Shown piece after piece: positions 11,261-21,464 of a stretch of 42,713 nt of DNA. This stretch comes from Dicyema japonicum (Eukaryota > Dicyemida > Rhombozoa > Dicyemidae). Position numbers and translations under genes: made by a program. The stretch is from positions 1,825,523-1,868,235 of the forward strand of contig RDEW01000003.1 in assembly GCA_011109175.1 (NCBI GenBank), read 5' to 3'. Position 1 is the first letter of the stretch; each line of letters opens with the position of its first letter. A model generated the notes under the pieces. The model had not been told where the DNA came from, ran no database searches, and worked only from the letters and a program-made list of their open reading frames with translations.

Positions 11261-11687
11261 AATTTTTTCTTGTTGATTAATTCTGTAATTTCATCATTAA
11301 GGTTGGAAAGTTTGGCCGTATAAATTTTTGATTTTTTGAATTGACGTTTTTTATGAATCTTTTCGATGATTCCCTCAGAGAAATAGGGAATATAGTCTGC
11401 AATGAGTCCTCATTTGAAAACTCTGTCGATTAACTATATGATGAATGGAAACCATCTTCTTTGAAAACATTGGAAACCTAAAGTCTTGAACAAATCAAGT
11501 GTCGGATGACGTAGGACCTAATCTCGTCCAATCGAAATTGAAAAAAAACTTGATGAGCCTGTCAAAAGGTATGACGTGGCTAATAATTATGCTAATATAT
11601 TCTAAAATACTTCCCAAATATGGCTAAAATGATTAGATTGGGTTTGTGTAAGGAAACATTAATCGATTAATAGGGGATTATAATAAA

Positions 11688-12174
11688 CTATATTAAATCA
11701 TCATTTAGTTCATTAAAGACGCAGTTATAACTCTGAAATTATAAAAATAATTACTTTGGTCAAATTTGCAGTTTTCAGGAAGTTATGAAAACTTGAGGCA
11801 TACAGCATGTTGAGCTCCGAACTGCAGGCTAGTATAAGGATTGAATCTTACACTCAGGACGTGCATAAATGGCCACAAGAGGAAAAGACAGTCTTCCGTC
11901 TTCATTAGTTTTTCGAAACGAGTACACAATATATCTGGGCTGGGTGATTGGGAGTGAGTCCTGGATGTCCTCCAATGTAATTCCCTAAAAATTATTTATT
12001 TTCAAACATGTAATACTTCATCCACTTTAATTATCTTTTCATCTTGGTCTATCATTACTGCAAATTTACGGTTAAAGACATACAAATTATTGCTTCTGGT
12101 TCTTCAAATTTCTTTCTTCTCAAGGCATTTATTGAATCTAAAGATTCTTGGTTTAACTTAACAATGAACTCCAT
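11688..12174 (-). CDS. GMF: Glia maturation factor homolog (GMF, ADF-H domain), five exons, intact
   Basis: GMF is a small cytosolic ADF/cofilin-fold protein that, in animals and yeast, binds Arp2/3 and promotes actin debranching. The start is ATG 12174-12172 (MEFIVKLNQESLDSINALRR) and the stop TAG 11690-11688. Removing four introns (12058-12083, 26 nt; 11985-12007, 23; 11829-11851, 23; 11733-11754, 22) gives exactly 130 aa against about 140 in vertebrates. The alignment by eye is strong throughout: RRKKFEEPEAIILMIDQDEK, GITLEDIQDSLP, QPRYIVYSFRKTNEDGRLSF, PLVAIYARPE, LNMLYASS, LKTANLTK. All introns are GT-AG and the frame closes exactly. The extreme C-terminus is the least conserved part. 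Confidence 0.94.
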
Positions 12175-12895
12175 TAAAATAACCACAATTAAAATTCCAA
12201 AAGAATTATTTAATTGGGGAAATATTATTATTAATAATTTAATAATTTTAATTTATAATTTTTATATAATTTATAAAGAGAGTAAACGGTTATATAAAGG
12301 CTGCCCTGACTGCGTGGTTATTCTCTTTCAGGATGGCGAGTGAGATTCGTTCAAATAAGCAGTAGCGATCACGACGATTTCCTTTCGTGCAGAAATTCGA
12401 TTCTCTAGACGACTCAAGAATTCCAGCGTCCCAGGTTCCCACCAGACGTCTAAACAGCGAGTGGAATAAACAAAAAAATCCTTGAGTAGGACCGCATACT
12501 TCGCCCTTTTCAACCTCTCGGCCTTCTCAGCGGGAGAACAGGCCCAGAGGTACTCGGAGTTAAATTTTATTAGTCATTTTAAATCTATGCTTTGACTTGC
12601 CGAGTGACACTGTTATCACTGAACATTTCACTACGGAACCGAATCGTCTATAAAGGACAACAAAAAGAAATGAAGAGCATTTTTTGTTTCTCCCTCTACG
12701 ATTATGATAACTGTTATTTACTCAAATAAAGTGTGTCTCCTGGGAGGATCTATAGCTAACATGGCTCTTCGTAAAGTGCAGTATTACTATTAAATCTCAG
12801 CTTATTACTGTATTTATTTTATTAGCCCAGGATAACTGGGGTAATAGAAAGGAGAAAATTTCCAATTAATTAAGGAAGTCGTCGAGTGCGCTGGT
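12175..12895. other. Intergenic upstream of GMF with one minus-strand fragment
   Basis: 12180-12340 is very AT-rich. On the minus strand a frame from about 12540 to 12328 (ERLKRAKYAVLLKDFFVYS, WWEPGTLEFLSRLENRIS) has protein-like composition and may be a retroelement or exon fragment; I do not recognise it. The remainder to 12895 shows nothing. Confidence 0.25.
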
Positions 12896-13400
12896 TACGG
12901 TCGTACATTGTAGCCCTCCTCATTGGACAAGGTTTCCGCTCGTAATTTTGCTGTGTTGCATTGTATCTTAAAGTATTTCATGCAGAGGGTTGTCTGGGCT
13001 TTTACTGAACTTAGGAGCTTATTAGTGTATATATGATTACTATTATTCTCTTTTTGTGGTTCCGGGTTAATTAAAAGCATATCACCCAATGCGACCACAA
13101 GACTTCATGCAACACCTTTTTGAGCATTCTGGATAGCATAAAAACGCACCTAGTGCGGGTTCCCCCTCCTATACAGAATACAAAAATACTCGTTAATGCC
13201 TCATCAAATTTTATGCATCGATCACATAAAAAATATCCGAAACCATTCAACACTTTACCATTCAGACCAATACCAATTCCTTGGACTGTACTTTTCACTG
13301 CTAAAAAATGTGAAAGACAATTGCTCCATAAAAATACTCCCGTGCCTGTGACCTCTATGGAATACCTTCAAATCACCTGAAACCAGAAAAGATTGATACC
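12895..13400. other. Unassigned open frames on both strands
   Basis: A plus-strand frame from about 13090 to 13380 (HLVRVPPPIQNTKILVNASS, PIPWTVLFTAKKCERQLL) overlaps minus-strand frames (13298-13071, 13098-12895). The plus frame looks more protein-like. It precedes a plus-strand family A RT fragment and could be an upstream part of a retroelement. No family recognised. Confidence 0.2.
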
Positions 13401-13559
13401 GGCAGATGTATACAATTGATCATTGAATATATTCTCAACAACATCTGTAAGAATTCACCTATTTCCCCTTCTCTAAAACTAAAAAATTATATTGTCAGAT
13501 ATCATTGAAGTGCCTTAGTTCTTAAATGACTCCGTATTGATAGATCTACCATTACGCCC

Positions 13560-13830
13560 TTGTCTACTTCAATTTATTGTGGACAGCTTTAATGTTCCAA
13601 GGCTCTATACGATTTCCATTATTGTTCAAAAAGCGTTTGAGGACTCACCTTACAAAAAAGATATTTGATACCAATATTCACTCTAATTCGACATCCTCCT
13701 GTCGGACGGCGTTGGAGAGTTTTCATTGAAACAGTAGGTAGAGGTCCCAAAAACATGTGGACGATGTTGTCATCGTCTTTGGAATAGATCCTTCTCAGCC
13801 GACCACCGTATTTCATGCATAACTTAACTT
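13560..13830 (+). mobile_element. Family A LINE fragment (RT)
   Basis: Plus-strand codons give VQKAFEDS (motif A region), KKDIFDTNIHSN and VGRRWRVFIETVGRGP across frameshifts. They line up with IDIQKAFDSV...KIYSTNIDAN...SGRRGRVHYGN in the better-preserved copy at 27450-27280. Short and dead. Confidence 0.55.
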
Positions 13831-15188
13831 TTTACTCAATTGGCTTTCATGTAATCAACTGTTAGGTGTCAAAATCAAAGCTTATATTCACTCTATTCAC
13901 GTCGGATCGTCACTACAAGGTTTTCCCTGATGTGTGCCTATAACCGCTTTAAAGAATTTTAAAATCTTGGAACGACACACCGATGATCTTCACAAAAACG
14001 CCAACAAATCCTAACGAAAGGGCTTCAAAAATTAAATGTCCTAAAGGCAATTGCTATGAAAAGCTCATAGACAGTAAAAGACTGCATGTGCAAGTTATAC
14101 CGACAAACCATTATGCATACTATATAATAGTGCCTCTTGGAGGTTCTCACTCTCTGACTTGTCGCTAAACAGAATTAACTATTTATCAAAAAGACCCTTC
14201 GCCTTTTACAGCTGGAAGAAGACTACCATCGACTTTCTTCTCTCAGAGTCGTTGATGCAAAAGAATGACGGTTAATATAAATTTTGTGGATCGCTCCTCT
14301 ACTCACAAAAGCCGTTCCTCTACTCACGAGTCGGGATTCAGATTTCTGCGTTTGTGGAAAAGACACCCACTTTGTCTATTTCTATCCCGGTCAAAGGAAA
14401 GTTACTAACAAGTCTTGAAAAATCATACACAACCATATTAATTCCGAATGGAAGAGTGAATAACTCTAGTCATATTATTGTTCTCTTTGAAGAACATATC
14501 CAGGGTACGAACTCGATTAAAATATTGAAAATTACTTTTGACTCCCCCATGGCCTTCGAACAAGGTCTGGACTATGTGTTTCCTTTTTAATAAAGAAAAC
14601 TCAACTTTGTAAAAACATTTTTGGAGAACACTGAAGCTCTTTCAGGACACCAGGTTTCCCATATACCCAGTTTATTGAGTTAACAGTCAGATACGATTCC
14701 ACCTCCTGAGATACTAACAGGCAAAAACGCAACTAAAGAAAAGCAAATCTTACAATCCTCAGTAATCGCGATTCCCTTTAATAAACTCTTAACCTCTTTA
14801 TGTTATATCCGGGAGTATTAACAATGGGAGACCACAGACGTCAGATGGCTCGTGTGACTAAAGTGTGTTTCCCTCATTAAAAAAGACCATAATAACCATT
14901 AAGTAAATTAAACCAATAAATTTATCATTAATGAGTTGAACCCATTTTTGAGTTTAACATTCCACATGTGTCATAATTATATGTGAAAATGCATTATCCA
15001 ATCTTAGACGCGGGTAACAGAACGTTTTTCTATTCATTGGTCCATTAAGTTGTTAGTAATGACGTGATGTCTTCAGAATCCCGAGGATAAATTTCCTCTG
15101 GCATGTAATTCCTATAAAACAGATCCTCTAAATAAATCAAGATTTCCCATTATAAAGTAAAGATAATACAAAACAACAAAAAATAAAA
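13831..15188 (+). other. Long stretch with two unassigned plus-strand frames
   Basis: Frames at 13983-14168 (MIFTKTPTNPNERASKIK to GGSHSLTCR, 61 aa) and 14354-14590 (MEKTPTLSISIPVKGKLL to EQGLDYVFPF, 78 aa) are on the same strand, 190 bp apart. The second is beta-rich in character (YTTILIPNGRVNNSSHIIVL). I could not join them with short introns or assign a family. 14600-15188 holds no frame I can support. Confidence 0.25.
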
Positions 15189-15709
15189 TCAAATATCAAC
15201 AGAATTAAGCAACTCACGTGCAATGAATGCATCGTCAACATCGACAACGTCATACTTTCCGCAGACAATGGCCAGTTTAGTGGCTAACCAATGTTTACAC
15301 TATCATTATATATTATTGTCACAGTAAATATTTCATTTTTTTCAATCACTAAAATCAGTAGACTTTATTACCAAAGTGCTGGAATGCTGGACAAGTGCAG
15401 AAGTTGGCGTATTCGAGGCACAGGTAGGGAACTCCTGACATTCCCAAGACCAAAAAATAACAAAGTTATTACTTTAAAGAACGCCCTTCCAGATGGGGAG
15501 ATGTACTTATTGACTCGATTTTTGTCTATAATGTCAAGTGAGTGGACGAGAATGCTCGGGAAGAGAACATCATACCTGCAGTGAGTTATTTATAGTAATA
15601 CAGAAGTAAGTGAGAATCCGGAACTAATTAATTAAATAAAATTACTTTTGTTATTTATTCTATATTCTTCTTCTGTCGATTTAAGTAATTCACACAGGTT
15701 ACTTTCCAT
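15189..15709 (-). CDS. ZSWIM7: ZSWIM7/SWS1 homolog (SWIM zinc-finger, Shu complex), six exons, intact
   Basis: ZSWIM7 (SWS1) pairs with RAD51 paralogues in the Shu complex and supports homologous recombination. The start is ATG 15709-15707 (MESNLCELLKSTEEEYRINN) and the stop TGA 15191-15189. Five introns (15624-15645, 22 nt; 15576-15601, 26; 15451-15472, 22; 15349-15371, 23; 15300-15322, 23) leave exactly 134 aa, close to the human 140. Shared features: IPDSHLLLYDVLF, HSLDIIDKNRV, ISPSGRAFFKVLG, then the SWIM motif CxCx(n)CxH as NFCTCPAFQHF...FTCKHWLATKLA. The zinc ligands C, C, C, H are all present. The third intron is odd: the only frame-keeping 3' end is TTG, not AG. The family B LINE at 15770 lies only about 60 bp upstream of the start. 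Confidence 0.94.
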
Positions 15710-15769
15710 TATGGTTTATAACAACAATTTAAACATTTAAATCAATAATTTTTAGAAAATATTTATTGC

Positions 15770-16790
15770 AAACATTTATTATTATTATTAGCACTTATCG
15801 CTATGTCATAGGACTTGACAAAGCATGTGCAACACGAGTTAGCAAATCACTGGTTAGTTTCATCCACTTCCTCCTATTCAAAGCCGCAGTGCGCAACCAG
15901 TCAAGATCCTCTCCACTTCCAAGATGCCGCCCCATTTCTCGTCGAGAAAGACTGCCAGTGTCGTGTTTGGGCGACCACGGAAACGGGGTGCCTTCAACAT
16001 GAAGTAATCCTCCATGGCTACGTTCGCGGGGGCATCTAGGTCCAGTTGCAGAATATGGCCGAAAAGCCTCCATCGTGTATCCAGAATCTCATTAGAAATT
16101 TCTGAGGTCTTCGTCCTCTTATAAAGAAGATTAGATGAAATCCTCGTATCACTTTTTTCGAACATAATATGCCGTAGTTGGTATCTATGAAACGCATTAA
16201 GCCTCTTCAGTTCATTTCTTGAGCAGGCCCAGGTACCAGCGTTATACAGTAGTATGGGTTTCACTAGAGAGTTGTATAATCGAGTTTTTGTTATAATGTC
16301 AAGGCCCTTTTTGTGGAGCCAGGTGTTCTTTAATCTGGAGAGGGCAGTTTGTGCTAGGGTTTTCCTTCTTGTAAATTCTTCATGGTCTCCTAGGAGGGAG
16401 CCAAGCCTTTCGCACTTGCGCTAGTGCTTTTCCGTCCTTGTTTCTTTCCTTTTGAGTTCAGTTACCTCAGTCTTGTCCGGATTTACTGTTAGGAACCATT
16501 CGGCTAGTCTTCTAGGTACTTCTTCCATCAAGCAGGTGAGGGGTATTTTGTCGTTTGAAATAAAGTCTCGTCGTCAGCATACGCAATAATGTTTGTCTTT
16601 TCACCCATTATCGGTTTTGACTCCCGTAAAGCAGCTTCAAGGTATATGACAAAAAGGATAGGTGATAATGGGTCTCCCTGTGGAGTGCAAACAGTCGTCT
16701 CAAATTGGCGAGAAAAGACTCCCCCGACTCTTACAGTGAGCCAAGTATCAGCTAGGAGGGTAATAATATTAATAGATCACCCTCCGGAGC
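15770..16790 (-). mobile_element. Family B LINE, 3' half (RT palm to C-terminus)
   Basis: Minus strand: TPQGDPLSPILFVIYLEAAL (motif B region, about 16690-16630), IIAYADDETL (motif C, about 16595-16565), a thumb with several stops, an open frame 16264-15878 (LLYNAGTWACSRNELKRLNA, RWRLFGHILQLD, RGRPNTTLAVFLDEKWGG) and the last frame to 15801 (GEDLDWLRTAALNRRKWMKL). The 3' end is a TAATAATAATAA-type tail at about 15780. 5'-truncated at about 16790. Contains stops; inactive. Confidence 0.8.
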
Positions 16791-16799
16791 TGCCGAGGT

Positions 16800-17635
16800 G
16801 ATCCAATCACACCTTAACCTGGTGTATGACTGATTATCCCTGTTATTTGTATCGGCATTTAAATCCCAGTTCACCCTTTTTAGTGCAGATATAAGACAAA
16901 AGGTGAGTTATTTTTCTGAAATTTCTGCATTCCTTTCATGAAATGTCAGATCATTGTGTCACCTTTGACACGTTAATGACGTTTACATGTCATGCTGATG
17001 GAGTCATAACTAGAAGGCTTCAAAAGTGGAATGCTTAAGACTAATTTACAAAAGAACCCCGTTCCTCCTAAGACATATATCAGCACATTTTATCACTAGC
17101 TCTGACCACTGAATACGCTTGTTTCACATGTAAATTTCGAAAATAGAATAAATCAACTCAATCCAGAAAATCATGTCTTCCATTCAAATGAAATAAAATG
17201 GATTGTTACTCTTTTTTCTGAGGATTAGACCATAAGCAATGAGCAAAAGTTATCTAAGCGGAGTAAAAAATACCTGGATCAAGTTCCTTTGTAGAAATTG
17301 GAAGAGACACTTCCGGAAAAACTGTGGAATCGTTGGCAGACAACTCTCCGAGAGTTCCGGAATTAAAATAAACTGGGGTCACTTATTTTACTGGCTTTGA
17401 CATTTTAGCATAACTGTTTTTTAATCTAAAAATAATGTTTTTTGTACGTGCGAAATATAAGCATCAACCGTTTCGTAAAAGTGTTACTATAAAGCATTCT
17501 CGTTATTTCATTGTCATGACAACACGTGCACAACCCGAGAAACAAATAACCAAGTTATCTTTTTCCACGTGCCAATGTCACACGCAAGGTCATGTAGTCC
17601 ATTAAAATCCTACATTCTTTGAAGTGTCTCTCAAT
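16800..17635. other. Intergenic; one weak candidate small gene at 17206-17403 (-)
   Basis: Mostly featureless. On the minus strand ATG 17403 opens a 52-codon frame if two GT-AG introns of 19 and 20 nt (17373-17391, 17254-17273) are removed; it ends at TAA 17208-17206. The product (MSKPFILIPELSESCLPTIP...) matches nothing I know, and an alternative frame is also open, so this is a candidate only. Confidence 0.2.
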
Positions 17636-17639
17636 ATTT

Positions 17640-17790
17640 TAGAGATCACCGTCGAGGACCATTGAGACAGTGGTCATCAAAGAATCGAGGAGCGTCAGAG
17701 GCGAAAAAGTCTTCCAACGCCATGTTAGCTGAGGCCTTCAGGGTCATTTTCAATACGTGCCTAAAAGTCTTGGTTCTGAACACTCAATCT
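17640..17790 (-). mobile_element. Family B LINE fragment
   Basis: Minus-strand RHVLKMTLKASANMALEDFF followed by SDAPRFFDDH aligns with GHILQLDLDAPANVAMEDYF...KAPRFRGRP in the copy at 15900-16070. About 150 bp, no frame. Confidence 0.55.
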
Positions 17791-17904
17791 TATTATTTCA
17801 TACAAAAGTAAGATGGTTTTCGTAAGGTAGATTACTAACATCATTATTTGACCCTTATAGAAACGGAAGACTAGCACCGTACGGCTTGCATTCTGGCAGC
17901 CTCT

Positions 17905-18110
17905 TCCCATCACAGAGGTGCTTGGCTGAACGCGTTCCCATCATCGTTAATTGGTTCCCTTATGGAACAGGACACCCTCAGGAATGGGATATATATCCGT
18001 CTTGGGATCGATCTCGACCATGATCTTCTGTTGCGCGCTAGTTCTCTAAGTCTTCCGCCGAAGTTAGTCTCATACCAACTGGCCGATAGGTCTTCATTCA
18101 AGATTTTACA
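17905..18110 (-). mobile_element. Family D LINE, C-terminal fragment
   Basis: Minus-strand GGRLRELARNRRSWSRSIPR matches the family D C-terminus PARHRGSWSRLTER at 2050; the nucleotide core GATCATGGTCGAG is shared at 2050, 7710 and 18015. Unlike the other two, this copy reads on beyond the usual stop into unrelated sequence. Confidence 0.55.
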
Positions 18111-18316
18111 AATGATCGATTAAAATTTAAACACAACTTTCGAAATTTATTTTCCAAGTCTTAATCCAGTTCATGAATGGATCATAAATTCTGAGTGTCT
18201 GGCGGACTGGCAATGAAATTGACACTTCACATCCTTTACGAATCCCAACTTCGAGTTGAATTGAATCAGTTTGGAGCTTAGAGTTTTGTACGCTGCTCTC
18301 GCAAAAATCTTGGACG

Positions 18317-18700
18317 TCAGGCGTCTGAGTACATAGCGATGGATCTTAATCCATCATGAGGCATTCTGAAAGCAATTAATTTTAACAAGAGTTTTCTGAC
18401 ATAATCGGAAAGCTCTGACCGTAGAATGTGATCACTATAAGGCACCATTGAATTGATCATGTAGTTCTCCATATCAGCGGTAGTAACATAATATAGCTTG
18501 AACGTAGACCGTCTGTCCGGGAATGATGAAATAAAAAATTTTATATCACCTGTAGTGGTTATCAAATTTGGAATGTCCTTCCCAATTTTAGTCTCACGTA
18601 GATCTATTGGGGCAAATGGGTGTTTTTGAAAATCTATTCGAGGATTTCTTATGGTAAAAGTACCTTGTCGTTTCTTGTCGCAAAGATCCCCGAATGTATC
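18317..18700 (-). other. Unassigned open frame abutting a family A tail
   Basis: An open minus-strand frame of about 125 codons runs from about 18695 (SDTFGDLCDKKRQGTFTIRN) through TTTGDIKFFISSFPDRRSTF to a stop at 18317. It begins directly beside the TAAATAAA-type tail of the family A element at 18709, as if the LINE had inserted into a longer coding region. The family is unknown to me; it is unlike the LINE frames around it. Confidence 0.35.
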
Positions 18701-18708
18701 CGACTTTT

Positions 18709-21045
18709 TATTTATTTATTTAGAACCAAAAATCACCAACAAAACAAAGGAGAGTAGAAGCCTTCAGGTGATCCTGGCCTCCTTGACCAGCCGCCTCATC
18801 TTTTTTCGGCGTTCCTTCCGAGTGCCGACACACTTCCGGTGTGGTCGAGTGACTTTTTGAAGGATTAGAGGTTTTGGCAGAGCTCCCGTATTCCTCACGA
18901 GTTCCTCGAACAAAGTTGGTTTTAACATCGAGGGGGAAGATCTTTGTAGGGTCTTTGTTACTGTCTCTTGGAGGGAATTTATTTTCTTTAGGTTGGAGTG
19001 GGATATACTAGTATCCCATGCCGCGCAGCAGTAACTGATTGACGGAAGTATATATTGGTAGTAGAGATGATCTACTGTTGGGTGGAACCATCTCTTGTAG
19101 CATCCAATTAGCGTTTTTACAAAGTTTAATTTTCCTTGAGAAGAGGAGATTATGTTGCTCACATTTGCTGAAGGTCATTAGTGGGTCATATGTGACCCCC
19201 AATATTTCGATTGATTTTGTGGAGGGGATTGTTATCCCATTAAGGGTCAATGAAGGCTCCGTGTTAGTCAATCTTCTATTGAAAGTAAAGATCACAGAGC
19301 ACGACTGTAATAACTTGTGTGTAGTTGGTTCTTCGTAAGCCAACAGTTCAGGTTATCCAGTGAATCTTGTAAGCTGGTACCCGCTGTGTGGATGCACTGG
19401 TCTTTTGTTCTTATGATTAAGTCGTCGGCGTGAGCAAGAAATAAGGTAATAGGGTAACGTCTCAGCTTTAGGAAGGTCGAGGAAAATGGGAGAGAGGGGG
19501 ATCCTTGCGGGCCCCAGTTCGGCAGAAATTTAGTGACTAAAGATGTGGAATGGGAAATTACTTTTCCTCTTAGTCCGTTGAGAAAAATTTTCAGGTTGTT
19601 GGAATGTTGTAGCCATAAATTTTCCTAGTGAGCAGTTTCCTCGGTATCGAGTCAAATACCTTCTGTATGTCAACGGAACACATAATAGTCTTTTGATTCC
19701 GAGGTTTGATGGGTCGAATGGTCTTTTGATTCCGAGGCCGTCCAGGTTTTAAGATGGGTCGAATATGGGATTATTTCCATAGAGTAGGAAATGAGTTCCT
19801 ACTGATGAAAAGGTTGTAAATTCTAATCAAGACCAAGATGGTGTAGGTGGTGTATCTTCTTAAGTACAATAGAGGGAATTCCATCTGGATCACTTGCGTA
19901 AAACGATTTCTGGTTTGAATTAGCCTTCCGCACGACGTCCATTGAAAGGTTGTTCGAGGTTGCCTCGCGTTTTGGTTTTATTGAAGATGTGGGAGGACTT
20001 TCAATTTTCTAACGTGGGATGATGCTCACGGAAGTGTAAACTTTTATAATCTTGTTTAAAAAGTTCTTGTTCTTTAGGTCTTCGCAAAGAGGCGGTCTCA
20101 AAAAATTGGTAAAGCCCCTAAGAGTATTCCACATCCTCATGAGGGAGGACTGTTTGTTAAAAGTGTACATAATGTTATTCCAGTCTCTTTGCTGTTTCAT
20201 CTTAGCCTTTTATCGGATCTCTCTCCAAGGCTCTTATCCTCGCTCTGGTTTCCTAAAATTGTTTCTGTAGGCTTTTTAGGAAATTTCTTTCCTACGTGAG
20301 TCGGATGCACGGGAAGGCTTCTTCGTGAATTGGATTGACTTTCTTTTGATAAAAGTCCTCANGGTCTTCGCAAAGAGGCGGTCTCAAAAAATTGGTAAAG
20401 CCCCTAAGAGTATTCCACATCCTCATGAGGGAGGACTGTTTGTTAAAAGTGTACATAAGGTTATTCCAGTCTCTTTGCTGTTTCATCTTAGCCTTTTATC
20501 GGATCTCTCTCCAAGGCTCTTATCCTCGCTCTGGTTCCCTAAAATTGTTTCTGTAGGCTTTTTAGGAAATTTCTTTCCTACGTGAGTCGGATGCACGGGA
20601 AGGCTTCTTCGTGAATTGGATTGACTTTCTTTTGATAAAAGTCCTCATTCCCTCACGAGTACACCATTGAAGTAGAGTAAAGCGTAATCGCGAGAGCTGA
20701 TGTTGTTAAAATCAAAACCATACAAGTTATAGTCGACGAAGTGTGAGAACAAGCTCCAGTCGACATTTTTGTAGTCTGACCATAACAATATTTTTTTAAT
20801 GGACAATCTTCCTTTGAACGTAAAGATGGGGTTTTGGTCACTGGTAGTGTCGTATGATACTAATTAATTGATTAAAACGGTAAATTTTGAGGAATCAAGA
20901 GTCAGGTCGAAAGAGGACGTTCTGTCGTTTGCTCTGTAAGGGGTTCATGTATTGAATATGGAATTGTTTAATATTACAAGTTGATTCAGCGTCGATAGTA
21001 AGTGGGTTCCTCTGGCGTCTTCTGGTTGGTTTTTAAACCACATCA
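18709..21045 (-). mobile_element. Family A LINE, longest copy (partial EN, linker, RT, C-terminus, 3' tail)
   Basis: In minus-strand order: endonuclease end (HLMWFKNQPEDARGTHLL, about 21040-20990; DLTLDSSKFTV), linker (VDWSLFSHFVDYNLYGFDF near 20760), RT N-terminus (SFYASDPDGIPSIVL near 19890), motif A (CSVDIQKVFDSIPRKLLTRK near 19680), PQGSP-SLPFSS near 19500, HADDLIIRT near 19430 (H in place of Y), then C-terminal frames 19343-19008 and 19162-18764 (ILGVTYDPLMTF; CCAAWDTSISHSNLKKINSL; MRRLVKEARIT). The tail TAAATAAATAAA is at 18709-18722. Contains stops and one contig-overlap artefact (20077-20647). Inactive. Confidence 0.8.
20077..20647. repeat. 285-bp direct repeat flanking a single N (20362): probable unmerged contig overlap
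   Basis: Bases 20077-20361 and 20363-20647 are 285-bp copies with almost no differences, joined by one N. The break falls inside the linker of a family A LINE. Equal length on both sides and identity up to the N fit overlapping contig ends, not a biological duplication. Removing one copy restores a continuous LINE. Confidence 0.8.
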
Positions 21046-21109
21046 GATGTGTCGCGTTCAGGTTTCCACATAATTTGTCCCGTGGTGGCTACGCGTCCCA
21101 TGCTGGTTA

Positions 21110-21440
21110 CTTTATCTCTTTATAATGGGCTTTGTCAAAAATATTATAGAAAACCAATCCATAGTGAAGTAACTCTAATTTATTCAGAGAGGCTAGATAC
21201 GTTCTACAGAAGCCAACAGCGCATACTGACTGGAATCTTCTTGCCGAGAAAAATCTCAAAAGAGATACTATATGCTCTATGCAAATCTACACCAATTAGT
21301 ATGGACGTTATTCTATCAAGTGGCAACTAGTTGGACTTATTAAAATTCTCATTTTCTTCAGAGCAGAAGTTACTTTATTTTCAATATCTCAGTAAAGGAG
21401 AGTCCCTAATCAAAGGTGACTCTCAGAATCTTCGATATTG
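21110..21440 (+). mobile_element. Family B LINE fragment (C-terminal part)
   Basis: Plus-strand ERLDTFYRSQQRILTGIFLP then RKISKEILYALCKSTPIS matches ELERLDSFHTNHLRNITEMF...SKISRKGLYNKCDCTPIS at 30680-30560. Opposite orientation to the family A elements on each side. No intact frame. Confidence 0.6.
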
Positions 21441-21464
21441 TGTTAATAGGAATAGCCTAGTTAT

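Noticed and set aside
12044-12343. 99-aa plus-strand open frame as a gene
   Set aside because: It is the complementary strand of the GMF gene and its upstream region; GMF on the minus strand has a clear family match.
15291-15584. 97-aa plus-strand frame as a gene
   Set aside because: Shadow of ZSWIM7 on the minus strand.
20077-20647. Biological 285-bp tandem duplication
   Set aside because: The copies are of equal length and separated by exactly one N, as at 7391; an assembly join is the simpler reading.
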